Positions 1-10,099 are shown, counted from the first letter of the stretch. The stretch is 64,000 nucleotides of DNA from Volucribacter psittacicida (GCF_004339025.1 NZ_SMFT01000002.1:264276-328275), one strand, 5' to 3'. Translations and numbers: made by a program. Notes: generated from the sequence alone by a model not told the origin.

Positions 1-804
1 GCGTTCTTCAAAGGTGGCAGTGAGCACATTTGGGTATTCAATCAAGGCGGTTACTTCATCAAGTAAACTCTGTTCAATGTCCGCTTGTCCGCCTAACTCA
101 GCGGCTTTTTGCTGAGCTTGTTCTAAAATTAGGGCTTGTCGTTGATTAAAATCGGAGATAACTGAGCCTTTTTCTTGCAATAAGGCTGGATATTGATCGG
201 CATTATCAATCTGTAATGTTGGCTGCCCTAAAAAGCGATGTCCCCGTAAAGTGCGGTCGCTTTTTATCCCTAAAATTTCCCCTTGAATTAATTCATCACC
301 AAATAATAGGGTTACCGTATGCACTGGGCGAACAAAATATTCATTTTTATCGCCCCAACGCATAGTTTTTGGAATCGGTAACTTAGCCAACGCATTGGCA
401 ACAATATCTAACAAGAGATCTTTGGTGGCTTGCCCTGCTACGGTGGCTCGATGTACTAACCATTCGCCTTTGTCGGTGCTAATACGCTGTGCTTGCTCTA
501 CACGAATACCACAACCTTTTGCCCAACCTTCTGCCGCTTTTGTCGGCTTTCCTTCACTATCAAATGCCGCCGAAATAGCTGGACCACGCTTTTCAATTTC
601 TTTGCTCGGCTGCTGTTCAGCAAGCCCTAATACTTTGATTGCCAAACGGCGTGGAGTAGCAAACCATTCTACTTTGTCAAAGGTTAAATCCGCTTGGATT
701 AAGCTCTGTTCAACATTCTCGGCAAAGGCGAGAGCCAATTTTTTGAGTGCCTTTGGTGGCAATTCTTCTGTGCCAATTTCGGCAAGGAAATTTCTTGTAG
801 TCAT
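1..804 (-). CDS. glyS: Glycyl-tRNA synthetase beta subunit (N-terminal part, cut by window edge)
   Basis: The beta chain of the bacterial alpha2beta2 glycyl-tRNA synthetase, which charges tRNA-Gly together with GlyQ. An open frame of 268 codons runs from ATG at 804 to the first base of the window, so the C-terminal part is missing. The start reads [20 protein letters not shown], which is the typical GlyS N-terminus, followed by [15 protein letters not shown]. An AGAGAA stretch lies just upstream of the ATG. It is the last visible gene of a minus-strand cluster with glyQ; two small genes separate the two subunits. One uptake signal lies inside the gene near position 249. Confidence 0.96.
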   Translation of the reverse strand, partial: MTTRNFLAEIGTEELPPKALKKLALAFAENVEQSLIQADLTFDKVEWFATPRRLAIKVLGLAEQQPSKEIEKRGPAISAAFDSEGKPTKAAEGWAKGCGIRVEQAQRISTDKGEWLVHRATVAGQATKDLLLDIVANALAKLPIPKTMRWGDKNEYFVRPVHTVTLLFGDELIQGEILGIKSDRTLRGHRFLGQPTLQIDNADQYPALLQEKGSVISDFNQRQALILEQAQQKAAELGGQADIEQSLLDEVTALIEYPNVLTATFEER

Positions 805-819
805 TGTGTTTTCTCTAAT

Positions 820-1872
820 TTAATGAATATCATTTTTTGAATTAAAACGTTGTTTAGCGCGTTTAACAGCAGAATGTAAACGTTCTAATAACAGTTCTTT
901 TGGCGGTAATACCGTTAAATATTCTGCAATATGAATGCCTGAATTATTAAGATCCAATAATTCTATTTGTTCTTGTTTTTTGCCAGTACAAAGAATTATG
1001 CCTATTGGATTATTCTCATCTTCTTCTTTTTCATATTTAGCTAGCCAAGCTAAATAAAGCTCCATTTGGCTTTTATGAGCGGCTTTAAAGGCTTCTGTTT
1101 TTAATTCTATGGCAACTAGGCATTTTAATTTTCGGTTATAAAATAGCAAATCTAAATAAAAATCATCCTGATCAATTTGAATACGTTTTTGCCTTGCCAC
1201 AAAACTAAAACCCGCCCCTAATTCTAATAAAAATTGCTCAATTTCTCGCAAAATAGCATCTTCAAGATCTTTTTCTAAATAGCGATCATTAAGATCGAGA
1301 AAGTCTAAAATATAGGGATCTTTTAACATTAATGCTTGGTTATATTGCCCTTTTTCACGCAAATTGGTCAATTCAGCAATAATGGTTTCTTCAGGTTTTT
1401 TGGAAATGGCGGTGCGTTCAAAAAGTAAAGAACCAATGCGTTCGTCTAAAGTTCTTGTACTCCATTGTTCTTGAGCAGCCATAGTGGCATAAAAATCACG
1501 TTTTATTGGGTCATCAATGTAAATTAAGGCTTTAAAATGTGTCCAACTCAATTTTCCACGCAGTGCGTGGACAATTGGTAGATCACTAAATGTTTCCGCA
1601 AATTTTACGCAATAATTAAGATGTGAACGTCCCCAACCTTTGCCAAATTGTGCGGTCAAATGTTGGGACAATGTTTTTATCACTTCTTTACCATATTCTG
1701 CTCGTTCACCTTGCAAAATATGCAGGCTAATTCGTTGTCCAATATGCCAATAAAGTAAGGTAAGTTCCGCATTGACGCTAACAGTAACACGTTGTTTACT
1801 GTCCTGAATTAATTGACTAATTTCACTAACTAATTGTTGATCATTAATTGCAATTTGTTTTTCTATTTTCAT
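820..1872 (-). CDS. YhcG/DUF1016-family PDDEXK nuclease-domain protein
   Basis: A 350-residue protein of the YhcG (DUF1016) family. The N-terminal half (about residues 15-150) is the family's helical domain, with LLYWHIGQRIS and a SHLNYCVKFAETF stretch. The C-terminal half has a PDDEXK-type nuclease pattern: DFYLDLLFYNRKLKCLVAIE followed at once by LKTEAF, giving an acidic residue and an ExK pair. The longest frame begins at a GTG at 1899 inside an uptake signal. I prefer ATG 1872, which has AGGAG 11 bases upstream. It sits between glyQ/glutaredoxin and glyS, 15 bases from glyS, so it is probably co-transcribed. The biological role of this family is unsettled; a nuclease or mobile-element link is inference. 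Confidence 0.85.
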   Translation of the reverse strand: MKIEKQIAINDQQLVSEISQLIQDSKQRVTVSVNAELTLLYWHIGQRISLHILQGERAEYGKEVIKTLSQHLTAQFGKGWGRSHLNYCVKFAETFSDLPIVHALRGKLSWTHFKALIYIDDPIKRDFYATMAAQEQWSTRTLDERIGSLLFERTAISKKPEETIIAELTNLREKGQYNQALMLKDPYILDFLDLNDRYLEKDLEDAILREIEQFLLELGAGFSFVARQKRIQIDQDDFYLDLLFYNRKLKCLVAIELKTEAFKAAHKSQMELYLAWLAKYEKEEDENNPIGIILCTGKKQEQIELLDLNNSGIHIAEYLTVLPPKELLLERLHSAVKRAKQRFNSKNDIH

Positions 1873-1917
1873 CTCAGACAAAACTCCTGCAAAACTCACC
1901 GCACTTTGGCTTATGCC

Positions 1918-2181
1918 TTATTGGGCAAAAATATCATCTAACTTTGTCGCATCTAACACGACAGTATCCTTATCTAACAACAGTGCTGGAATACCAATAT
2001 AACCATTTTGTTTAGCTTCATCAAAAGCAGAAAGACGATCACGCAACCTTAAAAAGGCTTTCAAATTACCACCATTCTGCGTAATATCCACAGCTTCATA
2101 ATCAATCTTGAAGCGTTTTAGTTCTGCGATAAATGGTTCAGTATCAGGACACCAGTGAGCAAAATATAAAATCGGTCGCAT
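1918..2181 (-). CDS. Small glutaredoxin-like protein
   Basis: An 87-residue protein with a thioredoxin-fold look: a short beta strand, then FAHWCPDTEPF with a single cysteine in a CPDT motif, then KRFKIDYEAVDIT, and GIPALLLDKD where glutaredoxins carry the cis-proline. There is only one cysteine, so a two-cysteine redox cycle is not possible; a monothiol or non-redox role is more likely. It starts 3 bases after the glyQ stop and is probably translated from the same message. The substrate is unknown. Confidence 0.75.
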   Translation of the reverse strand: MRPILYFAHWCPDTEPFIAELKRFKIDYEAVDITQNGGNLKAFLRLRDRLSAFDEAKQNGYIGIPALLLDKDTVVLDATKLDDIFAQ

Positions 2182-2184
2182 AAT

Positions 2185-3093
2185 TTATTTATTACACCCC
2201 GGAAACCCTAACGCCTCTCGGCTTGCATAATATGCTTCTGCCACCCCTTTGGTTAGGGTACGGATACGCAAAATATAGCGTTGACGTTCGGTAACAGAAA
2301 TGGCTTTGCGGGCATCAAGTAGGTTAAAACTATGAGCCGCTTTTAAAATACGTTCATAGGCTGGCAAAGGTAACGGTTTTTCTAAGGAGAGAAGTGATTG
2401 GGCTTCTTTTTCATAATGATCAAAGCATTGGAAAAGAAAATCCACATCAGCATATTCAAAATTATAGGTGGATTGTTCCACTTCATTTTGATGAAACACA
2501 TCGCCATAGGTGGTTTTACCCAGTGGACCATCAGACCAAACCAGATCATAGACGCTATCTACCCCTTGAATATACATCGCTAACCGTTCTAAACCGTAAG
2601 TGATTTCGCCGGTAACAGGTTTACATTCTAAGCCACCCACTTGTTGGAAATAAGTAAATTGGGTAACTTCCATACCATTTAACCAAACTTCCCAACCTAA
2701 GCCCCACGCCCCTAAAGTTGGGTTTTCCCAGTTATCTTCCACAAAACGAATATCATTTTGAGTAGGATCAAAGCCTAACATTTTTAAGCTGTCTAAATAT
2801 AATTCTTGAATATTATCAGGCGAGGGTTTAATCACCACTTGGAATTGATAATAATGTTGTAAACGGTTTGGGTTTTCGCCATAACGTCCATCGGTAGGAC
2901 GGCGTGAAGGTTGAACATAGGCAAATGCCATCGGTTCTGGCCCAATGGCACGCAAGCAAGTCATTGGGTGAGAAGTCCCTGCTCCCACTTCCATATCAAA
3001 GGGTTGTACTACTGTACAACCTTGATTTGCCCAGTAATCTTGTAAGGCAAGGATCATACCTTGAAAGGTTTTTACATTGAATTTTGCGCTCAT
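2185..3093 (-). CDS. glyQ: Glycyl-tRNA synthetase alpha subunit
   Basis: The catalytic alpha chain of heterotetrameric glycyl-tRNA synthetase. It is 302 residues, the normal family length. Recognisable blocks are [20 protein letters not shown] near the start, [18 protein letters not shown] (class II core), [20 protein letters not shown] (motif 2 region), and [20 protein letters not shown]. It is the first gene of a minus-strand cluster: glyQ, glutaredoxin-like gene, YhcG-type gene, glyS. The insertion of two extra genes between the subunits separates partners that are adjacent in many gamma-proteobacteria. Confidence 0.98.
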   Translation of the reverse strand: MSAKFNVKTFQGMILALQDYWANQGCTVVQPFDMEVGAGTSHPMTCLRAIGPEPMAFAYVQPSRRPTDGRYGENPNRLQHYYQFQVVIKPSPDNIQELYLDSLKMLGFDPTQNDIRFVEDNWENPTLGAWGLGWEVWLNGMEVTQFTYFQQVGGLECKPVTGEITYGLERLAMYIQGVDSVYDLVWSDGPLGKTTYGDVFHQNEVEQSTYNFEYADVDFLFQCFDHYEKEAQSLLSLEKPLPLPAYERILKAAHSFNLLDARKAISVTERQRYILRIRTLTKGVAEAYYASREALGFPGCNK

Positions 3094-3185
3094 AATAATC
3101 TGTTCTATTTTTTAAAGTAAATGCGGATTAGTATAGCCTAAAATGACGAATGATAATAGACGAAAAAACGATTAATCCGTAAAAC

Positions 3186-3232
3186 AAAAAAGTGCGGTAA
3201 AAAATAATTTATTTTCCCACCGCACTTTTAAA
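3186..3232 (-). terminator. Inverted uptake-signal pair acting as clpX terminator
   Basis: AAGTGCGGT and its reverse complement ACCGCACTT lie head to head, about 20 bases apart, just downstream of the clpX stop. The hairpin is followed on the minus strand by a T-rich run. Paired uptake signals commonly serve as terminators in Pasteurellaceae. Confidence 0.7.
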
Positions 3233-3245
3233 ATCATTTATTCAA

Positions 3246-4490
3246 TTATTGTTGATAAACCAATTTCGGTAATTGATTATCAGTAATAACTTCTTCATCA
3301 ATAATGACTTTTTGTAAATCATTCAAAGAAGGCAAATCATACATGGTGTCTAACAATACAGATTCAACAATTGAACGTAATCCCCTTGCCCCTGTTTTGC
3401 GTGCTAAGGCTTTTTTCGCCATAGCTGTAAGAGCTTCAGGGGTAAATTCTAACTCAACATTTTCCAGTTTAAACAAGGCTTGATATTGCTTTGTCAGGGC
3501 GTTTTTCGGCTGAGTAAGAATTTGTACTAAGGCATTTTCATCCAGTTCGCTTAATGGTGCAACCACAGGCAAACGTCCAATAAACTCAGGGATTAAGCCA
3601 AACTTCATTAAGTCTTCAGGCTCAACTTGTTTAAATAATTCACTAAGACTTTGTTGATCCTGTTCGCCTTTAATTTCTGCACCAAAACCTATGCCACTAC
3701 CCACGTGAACACGTTTTTCTACAATCTTATCCAGTCCAGCAAAGGCTCCACCACAAATAAATAAGATTTTTGAAGTATCCACTTTCAAAAATTCTTGTTG
3801 CGGGTGTTTACGCCCGCCTTGTGGTGGAATTGAGGCAATCGTGCCTTCAATTAATTTTAATAAGGCTTGTTGTACCCCTTCGCCAGAAACATCACGGGTA
3901 ATTGATGGGTTATCGGATTTGCGTGAAATTTTATCAATTTCATCAATATAGATAATGCCTTGCTCCGCTTTTTCGGGATCATAATCGCATTTTTGCAATA
4001 ATTTCTGGATAATATTTTCCACATCTTCGCCAACATAACCTGCTTCGGTTAGCGTTGTGGCATCAGCCATTGCAAAAGGTACGTTTAACATTCTCGCTAA
4101 ACTTTCTGCTAAAAGGGTTTTTCCGCTTCCTGTTGGTCCAATGAGCAAAATATTACTTTTACCCAACTCTACATCATCTGTTTTATATTCACTACGCAAG
4201 CGTTTGTAATGATTATACACCGCCACAGAAAGCACTTTCTTGGCATAATCTTGCCCAATAACATAATCATCTAAATGAGCTCGAATTTCATGAGGGGTTG
4301 GTAATCTTTCTTCTTCAACCGCCTGACCTTCCACTTGCTCGTCAGTTTGTGTTTCGCTATTTTCTAGCATATGGTGGCATAATTCGATACATTCATTACA
4401 AATATAACCTGATGTACCTGCAATTAATTTATCCACTTCTTTTTGTTCTTTACCACAAAATGAACAATATAATTCTTCATCTTTTGTCAT
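3246..4490 (-). CDS. clpX: ClpX, ATP-dependent unfoldase of the ClpXP protease
   Basis: A hexameric AAA+ unfoldase that feeds tagged proteins to ClpP. It is 414 residues. The N-terminal zinc-binding domain has cysteines at 9, 12, 31 and 34. The AAA+ core has Walker A GPTGSGKT, the pore-loop motif GYVGEDV, Walker [11 protein letters not shown], and the ClpP-contacting IGF loop (SGIGFGAE). The C-terminal ClpB_D2-like domain has [12 protein letters not shown]. It begins 14 bases after the clpP stop, so clpP and clpX are one operon in the usual order. Confidence 0.98.
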   Translation of the reverse strand: MTKDEELYCSFCGKEQKEVDKLIAGTSGYICNECIELCHHMLENSETQTDEQVEGQAVEEERLPTPHEIRAHLDDYVIGQDYAKKVLSVAVYNHYKRLRSEYKTDDVELGKSNILLIGPTGSGKTLLAESLARMLNVPFAMADATTLTEAGYVGEDVENIIQKLLQKCDYDPEKAEQGIIYIDEIDKISRKSDNPSITRDVSGEGVQQALLKLIEGTIASIPPQGGRKHPQQEFLKVDTSKILFICGGAFAGLDKIVEKRVHVGSGIGFGAEIKGEQDQQSLSELFKQVEPEDLMKFGLIPEFIGRLPVVAPLSELDENALVQILTQPKNALTKQYQALFKLENVELEFTPEALTAMAKKALARKTGARGLRSIVESVLLDTMYDLPSLNDLQKVIIDEEVITDNQLPKLVYQQ

Positions 4491-4504
4491 ATTTTTCCCA
4501 ACTC

Positions 4505-5086
4505 TTATCGTTTTGTAATAACTTCGTCAACAAGCCCATATAATTTGGCTTGTTCTGCCGACATAAAATTATCACGATCCGTATCACGTTCAATTTTTTC
4601 TAATGGCTGCCCAGTATGAAATGCCAAACGCTCATTGAGTTTTTCTTTAATTTTTAAGATTTCTTGGGCGTGAATTTGAATATCTGAGGCTTGTCCTCTA
4701 AAACCGCCTAAGGGTTGATGGATCATCACACGAGCATTAGGTAAAGCCCCTCTTTTACCTGCTGTACCACCAGCTAATAAAAATGCCCCCATGGAACAAG
4801 CCTGCCCAATGCAAAGGGTGCGAATATCTGGTTTAACAAATTGCATGGTGTCATAGATCGCCATACCTGCGGTTACCGAGCCACCCGGGGAATTAATATA
4901 AATATTAATGTCTTTATCAGGGTTTTCGGATTCTAAAAATAATAATTGAGCGACAATTAAATTCGCCATACGATCTTCAACTTCACCACTTAAAAAAATC
5001 ACACGTTCTTTGAGTAAACGAGAATAAATGTCGTAAGCACGCTCACCACGAGCAGTTTGTTCTACGACCATAGGAATAACGCTCAT
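4505..5086 (-). CDS. clpP: ClpP, serine protease subunit
   Basis: The proteolytic core of ClpXP. I start it at ATG 5086 (193 residues), not at the upstream in-frame codon at 5113, because GAGG lies 5 bases before this ATG and [10 protein letters not shown] matches the start of Haemophilus ClpP. The nucleophilic serine is in [11 protein letters not shown] and the catalytic histidine in [20 protein letters not shown] forms the oxyanion region. No long propeptide is visible, unlike in E. coli. It is the first gene of clpP-clpX. Confidence 0.97.
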   Translation of the reverse strand: MSVIPMVVEQTARGERAYDIYSRLLKERVIFLSGEVEDRMANLIVAQLLFLESENPDKDINIYINSPGGSVTAGMAIYDTMQFVKPDIRTLCIGQACSMGAFLLAGGTAGKRGALPNARVMIHQPLGGFRGQASDIQIHAQEILKIKEKLNERLAFHTGQPLEKIERDTDRDNFMSAEQAKLYGLVDEVITKR

Positions 5087-5155
5087 AACTACCTCATTAT
5101 CAATGTTAATCATTCGCCTATTCTACCTGAATTTTTATGAAAAGGCTTGATTTAA

Positions 5156-5190
5156 TATAGTCGTATCATTTTAAAGTAGGACGACTATCG
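5156..5190. repeat. Short Correia-like element, terminal repeats only (copy 1)
   Basis: A palindrome starting TATAGTCGTATCATTTTAAA and ending AGTAGGACGACTAT. It has the same ends as the longer dispersed elements at 17130, 25102 and 57536 but no core. It lies upstream of clpP and may contribute promoter or RNA-structure elements there. Confidence 0.6.
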
Positions 5191-5213
5191 TTTTCATTTG
5201 AAATACATTATAA

Positions 5214-5256
5214 AAAAGTGCGGTCATTTTCTTACCCAAAAATGACCGCACTTACA
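5214..5256 (-). terminator. tig terminator made of an inverted uptake-signal pair
   Basis: The stem AAGTGCGGTCATTTT pairs with AAAATGACCGCACTT around an 8-base loop. The stem is 15 base pairs and perfect. It lies about 20 bases downstream of the tig stop and probably works on both strands. Confidence 0.8.
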
Positions 5257-5275
5257 CAATCAAAAATAAATCAAA

Positions 5276-6574
5276 TTAGGCTCTCGGATTCATCACGTCA
5301 TCAAAAGATGCGGTTTTTTCCGTTACTTGCGCTTTGCTTAATACTGCATCAATGGCTTGTTCTTCTAACACCACATTACGAATATTATTCATTAATTCTT
5401 TATTTGAATTGTAATATTCTACAACTTCTTGTGGTTGCTCATAAGCTGAAGCAATATCCTGAATCATTTTAGCCACACGATCTTCGTCCACTTTTAATTC
5501 ATTGCTACTGATCACCTTAGATAACAATAAACCTACTTGAACACGACGTTTCGCTTGTTCTTCAAATAATTCTTTTGGTAATTCAGCTACTTGCTTGCTA
5601 TTACCGCCAAAACGTTGTGCCGCTTGAGCACGCAATGCTTCAATTTCTTGTTCAACAGCAGCCACAGGCACATCAATTTGATTTTCCGCTAATAAACCAT
5701 CAATCACTTGATTTTTAACACGAGAAGTCAAAGTATTGTTTAATTCACGTTGCATATTTTTGCTGATTTCATTGCGTAAGTCAGCGACAGTTTTGGTATT
5801 TGGCCCAAATTTAGCCACAAACTCATCAGTTACTTCTGGCAATTCCATCACTTCTACTTTTTTCAAGGTAATGGCAAATGTCGCTGCTTTACCTTTTAAG
5901 TTCTCTGCGTGATATTCTTCTGGGAAAGTGACATTAATATCAAATTGTTCGCCCGCTTTATGTCCAACAATGCCTTCTTCAAAGCCCGGGATCATACGAC
6001 CTTGTCCCATTAATAATACAAAGTCTGAGGCTTTACCGCCGTCAAAGGCTTCGCCATCTACTGTGCCAGCAAAATCAATGGTTACACGATCTTCTGCTTT
6101 AGCCGCTTCTTCTGTTTCTTTCCAAGTGGCTTGTTGTTTACGCAATACTTCAATCATATTGTCAATATCAGTCTCTTTGATCTCAACAATATCTTTTTCT
6201 ACTTTAATATTTTCTAAGCCTTTTAATGCAATTTCTGGATAGACTTCAACGGTTGCTGAGAATTTAAAGTCTTTCCCTGCTTCAATTTGCTCTGGGTTAA
6301 AGGTTGGACGGCCCACGAAATTGATGTTTTCTTTGATAATGACATCAAAGAAATGTTTTTGCATCAAATCGCCTAAGACATCTTGACGAACAGATAAACC
6401 AAAACGTTTCTCAATAATGCTTGGTGGAACTTTACCTTTACGGAAGCCATCAACGCGAGCATTTTTAGCGACTTTTTTTAATTCCTCGCGTACCGCCTGT
6501 TCTACTGTTTCAGCGGGTACAGTAATCTCGATACGACGCTCAAGTCCTTGTGTTGTTTCTACTGAAAATTGCAT
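5276..6574 (-). CDS. tig: Trigger factor, ribosome-bound chaperone and prolyl isomerase
   Basis: It folds nascent chains at the ribosome exit tunnel. It is 432 residues, the usual length. The ribosome-binding signature GFRKGKVP lies near residues 43-50. The FKBP-type isomerase domain follows (about 150-245), with [19 protein letters not shown] and [12 protein letters not shown]. The remaining C-terminal part is the helical chaperone domain. It lies upstream of clpP-clpX, the conserved tig-clpP-clpX order, with a Correia-like element and terminator between them. Confidence 0.98.
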   Translation of the reverse strand: MQFSVETTQGLERRIEITVPAETVEQAVREELKKVAKNARVDGFRKGKVPPSIIEKRFGLSVRQDVLGDLMQKHFFDVIIKENINFVGRPTFNPEQIEAGKDFKFSATVEVYPEIALKGLENIKVEKDIVEIKETDIDNMIEVLRKQQATWKETEEAAKAEDRVTIDFAGTVDGEAFDGGKASDFVLLMGQGRMIPGFEEGIVGHKAGEQFDINVTFPEEYHAENLKGKAATFAITLKKVEVMELPEVTDEFVAKFGPNTKTVADLRNEISKNMQRELNNTLTSRVKNQVIDGLLAENQIDVPVAAVEQEIEALRAQAAQRFGGNSKQVAELPKELFEEQAKRRVQVGLLLSKVISSNELKVDEDRVAKMIQDIASAYEQPQEVVEYYNSNKELMNNIRNVVLEEQAIDAVLSKAQVTEKTASFDDVMNPRA

Positions 6575-6782
6575 TTATGCACCTCAAAATAATCAATCAT
6601 TGCACTCGGCGAACCGCACCGAACACGAAAATAAAATATTAGACCGCAAATTATAGCCATACTCAAGCGAACAGTCTAGAAACAGACGAAAAAATGCCAA
6701 ATAAAAAACGACATTCGACTATTTTTTAAACATAAAATAAACGACTGTCGTTGAGATGACGAATAAAATCAGCTTGAAATCA

Positions 6783-7226
6783 TTAAAGATTTTTAGGAAT
6801 ACGGATTTTTTGTCCCGGGAAAATCTTATCCGCATCTTTAATCACTTCTTTATTGGCTTCCACAATGGCGGTATATTTTGCCCCATTACCATAGTAAGTT
6901 TGAGCAATTTTCCATAGAGTATCGCCTTTTTGTATTACATAAAACTGCTCATCACTGGCTAAGGCTTCACCATTTTTAATGGTTACGCCATCTGCGTTGA
7001 CTTCCGTAATACCAGCGATATTTCCTGCCATAAGAATGGCTTTTTCTAAGGCACTGGCAGATTCTGCATTGCCTTCAATTTTTGCCACGCCATTATCAAC
7101 GGTTACCGATACATCTTCAATCCCCGGGTTATCTTCGTTAATATGTTGTGTTACGGCTTGTGAAGCCTCTTCTTGTTTAGAAAATAATTTGCGACCAATA
7201 TCGCCAACAAAATCAAATAATCCCAT
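6783..7226 (-). CDS. kbp: BON-LysM protein (Kbp/YgaU family)
   Basis: A 147-residue protein with an N-terminal BON domain (about residues 25-85, DVSVTVDNGVAKIEGNAESA) and a C-terminal LysM domain (about 93-145, FYVIQKGDTLWKIAQTYYGN and IFPGQKIRIP). This is the domain order of E. coli Kbp/YgaU, a cytoplasmic potassium-binding protein. There is no signal peptide, which supports a cytoplasmic site despite the LysM domain. It stands alone, with intergenic stretches on both sides. Assignment to Kbp rests on domain order and length. Confidence 0.88.
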   Translation of the reverse strand: MGLFDFVGDIGRKLFSKQEEASQAVTQHINEDNPGIEDVSVTVDNGVAKIEGNAESASALEKAILMAGNIAGITEVNADGVTIKNGEALASDEQFYVIQKGDTLWKIAQTYYGNGAKYTAIVEANKEVIKDADKIFPGQKIRIPKNL

Positions 7227-7302
7227 TTTTCTTTCCTTAAACTCAACTAACTAAATAATTGGCTGAGTACAATAATCAATTTTTTGCAAAAAGTCCAGCT
7301 CA

Positions 7303-8064
7303 CTAAGATGGCTCAAACCAAATCAAACTTGCCATTCTTCCTGTTTGTTGTTTACGCCGATAAGAAAAAAAATGCTCGGCTTGGCGATAAGTGCAATATT
7401 CGCCACCTGTGATCTGGCTTACACCCAAGGCATTTAGGCGTTGTTTCGCTAATAAATATAAATCTGCCAAAAATTTATTTTGATTTCCCACCGCACTTTT
7501 ATCTTGTTTAAAAGCCAGTGCCGCTTGTGGATCTCGCTGTACAAACTGTTGCCTAACCTCTTCCCCCACTTGAAAGGCGTTTTGGCTAATGGCTGGACCA
7601 AGCCAAGCAAGAATTTGTGTCGGATTGGACTGAAATTTCGCTAAGGTGTTTTCTAAAATGCCCTCACATAACCCTCGCCAGCCAGCATGTACTGCCGCCA
7701 CTTCATTGCCTTGTTGATTAACCAATAAGACAGGCAAACAATCGGCGGTCATCACTAGACAAACTTGATTAGGCTGACAAGTATAAACGGCGTCAGCAAT
7801 GGGCGTATCTGTTGATGAAAGATCCTCGGGTAGCCTGATGACCTTGGTGCTATGTACTTGTTGTAAAAACGCAGGCATATGGGGTAATTGCCCTTGTTGC
7901 ACTAACAAAGTGCGGTTCGTTTCCACAGAATTTTTTTCATCGCCAACATGAGTCGCAAGATTAAAACTCTCAAAAGGCGGTAAACTCACGCCCCCCATTC
8001 TAGTCGTGGTAAAAGCCCGTACATTTGTTGAACATTGCCAAGCTGGAATAATTTTTTTCATCAT
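7303..8064 (-). CDS. pgeF: Peptidoglycan editing factor PgeF (YfiH family)
   Basis: A 253-residue YfiH/DUF152 protein with copper-oxidase-like fold. The conserved metal-site residues are visible in TADCLPVLLVNQQG, AAVHAGWRGLCEGIL and GGEYCTYRQAEHFFSYRR. In E. coli PgeF removes wrongly incorporated L-serine muropeptide precursors; some homologues act on nucleosides. It is 8 bases downstream of rluD and opposite bamD, a neighbourhood conserved in gamma-proteobacteria (bamD-rluD-yfiH). It contains two uptake signals. Confidence 0.92.
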   Translation of the reverse strand: MMKKIIPAWQCSTNVRAFTTTRMGGVSLPPFESFNLATHVGDEKNSVETNRTLLVQQGQLPHMPAFLQQVHSTKVIRLPEDLSSTDTPIADAVYTCQPNQVCLVMTADCLPVLLVNQQGNEVAAVHAGWRGLCEGILENTLAKFQSNPTQILAWLGPAISQNAFQVGEEVRQQFVQRDPQAALAFKQDKSAVGNQNKFLADLYLLAKQRLNALGVSQITGGEYCTYRQAEHFFSYRRKQQTGRMASLIWFEPS

Positions 8065-8072
8065 GTTTTTTA

Positions 8073-9047
8073 TTAGTAATCCAATTCGTCTTTGTGCAAT
8101 AAATAATCTTGCTTTAAGGCATTGACTAATTGCACAAAATCCTCAGGCAAAGGGGCATACCATTCCATTTCCTCGCCAGTCATCGGATGATTTAATCTTA
8201 ACATTACCGCATGCAAGGCTTGGCGTTTAAAATCCCTTAATATTTGTGCAAATTGTTCGCTGGCATTTTTCGGTGGGCGAGGACGTCCGCCATAGGTTTG
8301 ATCCCCTAATAAAGGATGAGCAATATGTGCCATATGCACCCGAATTTGGTGTGTCCGTCCTGTTTCTAAACGTAAACGCAGGCGAGTGTAATCACGAAAA
8401 CGCTCCATAATACGATAATGGGTTACCGCTGGCTTCCCCATAGGATGCACTGCCATTAGGGTACGTTTAGTAGGGTGGCGTGCCATAGGTTCATCAACCT
8501 TGCCCCCTTTGGTCATAATACCACTCGCCACCGCCTCATATTCTCGGGTAATTCTGCGTTTTTGCAAATCACGCACTAACTTTGTTTGGGCTGGAATGGT
8601 TTTTGCCACCACCATTAATCCTGTGGTGTCCTTATCTAAACGATGTACAATCCCCGCTCTTGGCACCTCAATAATGCTTGGATAATGATAAAGTAACGCA
8701 TTCAATACCGTACCAGAGCGATTACCCGCTCCCGGATGAACCACAAAATCCTGTGGTTTATTCAGCACTAAAATATGTTCATCTTCATAAATAATATTAA
8801 GGGGTAAATTTTCTGGCTCATAATGATTTTCATCTTCCACTTCTACCTGAATAACCACCTGCTCGCCACCGTACACTTTTTCGCGAGGAATATTGGCAAT
8901 ACGTCCATCAAGCTGGACTAAGTCCGCCTCAATCCAAGTTTTTAGACGAGAACGGGAATAATCAGGGAACAATTCTGCCAATGTTTGGTCTAAGCGTTGT
9001 CCCATATACTGTGGCTCAATTTGTGCCGACAAGGTAATCTTTGCCAT
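8073..9047 (-). CDS. rluD: 23S rRNA pseudouridine synthase RluD
   Basis: It makes the pseudouridines of helix 69 of 23S rRNA (positions 1911, 1915 and 1917 in E. coli). I start it at ATG 9047 (324 residues, MAKITLSAQIE), because CAGG lies 8 bases upstream and the alignment with E. coli RluD begins there; the longest frame would add seven residues. The N-terminal S4 domain has GQRLDQTLAELFPDYSRSRL. The catalytic aspartate is in HRLDKDTTGLM (about residue 139), and RTHQIRVHMA is also conserved. It is divergent from bamD. Confidence 0.97.
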   Translation of the reverse strand: MAKITLSAQIEPQYMGQRLDQTLAELFPDYSRSRLKTWIEADLVQLDGRIANIPREKVYGGEQVVIQVEVEDENHYEPENLPLNIIYEDEHILVLNKPQDFVVHPGAGNRSGTVLNALLYHYPSIIEVPRAGIVHRLDKDTTGLMVVAKTIPAQTKLVRDLQKRRITREYEAVASGIMTKGGKVDEPMARHPTKRTLMAVHPMGKPAVTHYRIMERFRDYTRLRLRLETGRTHQIRVHMAHIAHPLLGDQTYGGRPRPPKNASEQFAQILRDFKRQALHAVMLRLNHPMTGEEMEWYAPLPEDFVQLVNALKQDYLLHKDELDY

Positions 9048-9160
9048 ATAAATAACCTGTGAATTCAATTTGCTTATTTGATAATGATCGATACAATATT
9101 ATAATTTAATCGCTGAACAAACAACAGGTTAAAAAATTTGTTAAATATAGGAAACTACTT

Positions 9161-9952
9161 ATGCGTAAATTAAAATCCCTTATTCTGGTTGTCGCCGTTG
9201 CTTTGACTATTAGCGCTTGTTCTAATTCAAATCAAGAGGTTGAACAAGCCTCAGCACAAGAATTATATAGCAAGGCACAAACCTATTTACAACAAGGTAA
9301 TTATTCACAAGCGATTCGCTATTTGGAAGCCACTGAAAATCGTTTTCCTTTTGGTAATTATAGTGAACAAACCCAGTTAAATTTAATTTACGCTTACTAT
9401 AAATCCCAAGACTATACCATGACCCTTACGGTGGCAGAACGTTTCTTACGTCAACACCCTCGTAGCCCTCATTTAGATTATGTCATTTATATGGCAGGTT
9501 TAACCAACAGTGCCTTAGGGGAAAATTGGATTCAAAATGTCTTCCACGTTGACCGCGCTTCTCGTGAACCGCAATCCGTATTAAATGCCTTTGGTAACTT
9601 CCAAGCCTTAGTGATGAATTTTCCAAATAGCCCTTATGTTCCTGATGCCCTAGCTCGTATGGCTTATTTAAAAGAACGCTTAGCACGCCACGAGCTTTAT
9701 ATTGCTCAATTTTATATGAAACGCCACGCCTATGTGGCAGTAGCAAATCGTGTAGCGGAAATGTTGCGTCAATATTCAGATACTCATGCCACATTGCAAG
9801 CCTTACCTTTAATGCGTGATGCTTATGAAAAAATGGGATTAACCGATATGGCAAATGATGTACAACGTATTATTGACGCTAACCAAGGTAAACAAATTAA
9901 AGAGGCAGAAAAACCTGCCGAACCAGAAATTGTTGTTCCTCAAGCAATGTAA
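9161..9952 (+). CDS. bamD: BamD, outer-membrane assembly lipoprotein
   Basis: The essential lipoprotein of the BAM complex that inserts beta-barrel proteins in the outer membrane. It is 263 residues. The lipoprotein signal is MRKLKSLILVVAVALTISAC, with the acylated cysteine at residue 20. Tetratricopeptide-like repeats follow (ELYSKAQTYLQQGNYSQAIR, then a second block near MTLTVAERFLRQHP). It is divergent from rluD and has its own terminator at 9979. Confidence 0.96.
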   Translation: MRKLKSLILVVAVALTISACSNSNQEVEQASAQELYSKAQTYLQQGNYSQAIRYLEATENRFPFGNYSEQTQLNLIYAYYKSQDYTMTLTVAERFLRQHPRSPHLDYVIYMAGLTNSALGENWIQNVFHVDRASREPQSVLNAFGNFQALVMNFPNSPYVPDALARMAYLKERLARHELYIAQFYMKRHAYVAVANRVAEMLRQYSDTHATLQALPLMRDAYEKMGLTDMANDVQRIIDANQGKQIKEAEKPAEPEIVVPQAM

Positions 9953-9978
9953 ATTGTTATTCACTTAATCCATCATCA

Positions 9979-10018
9979 AACCCACTTTTTAAACAGAATA
10001 AAAAGTGGGTTATTTTTA
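9979..10018 (+). terminator. bamD terminator
   Basis: The stem AACCCACTTTTT pairs with AAAAAGTGGGTT, followed by a T-rich run. It begins about 27 bases after the bamD stop. Confidence 0.85.
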
Positions 10019-10099
10019 TCCTTCCTTTGCCGAGCATACATTAAAGTGCGGTCTGTTTTTAGAATTTTTTATCGTTGTTTCACTTTTACCCTCAAACAA

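Noticed and set aside
395-823. 142-codon plus-strand ORF
   Set aside because: It is the antisense shadow of glyS, whose conserved frame on the minus strand runs through the whole stretch.
6575-6782. Possible small RNA or gene between tig and the BON-LysM gene
   Set aside because: Only short AT-rich sequence with no convincing ORF, hairpin-plus-T or known RNA motif.
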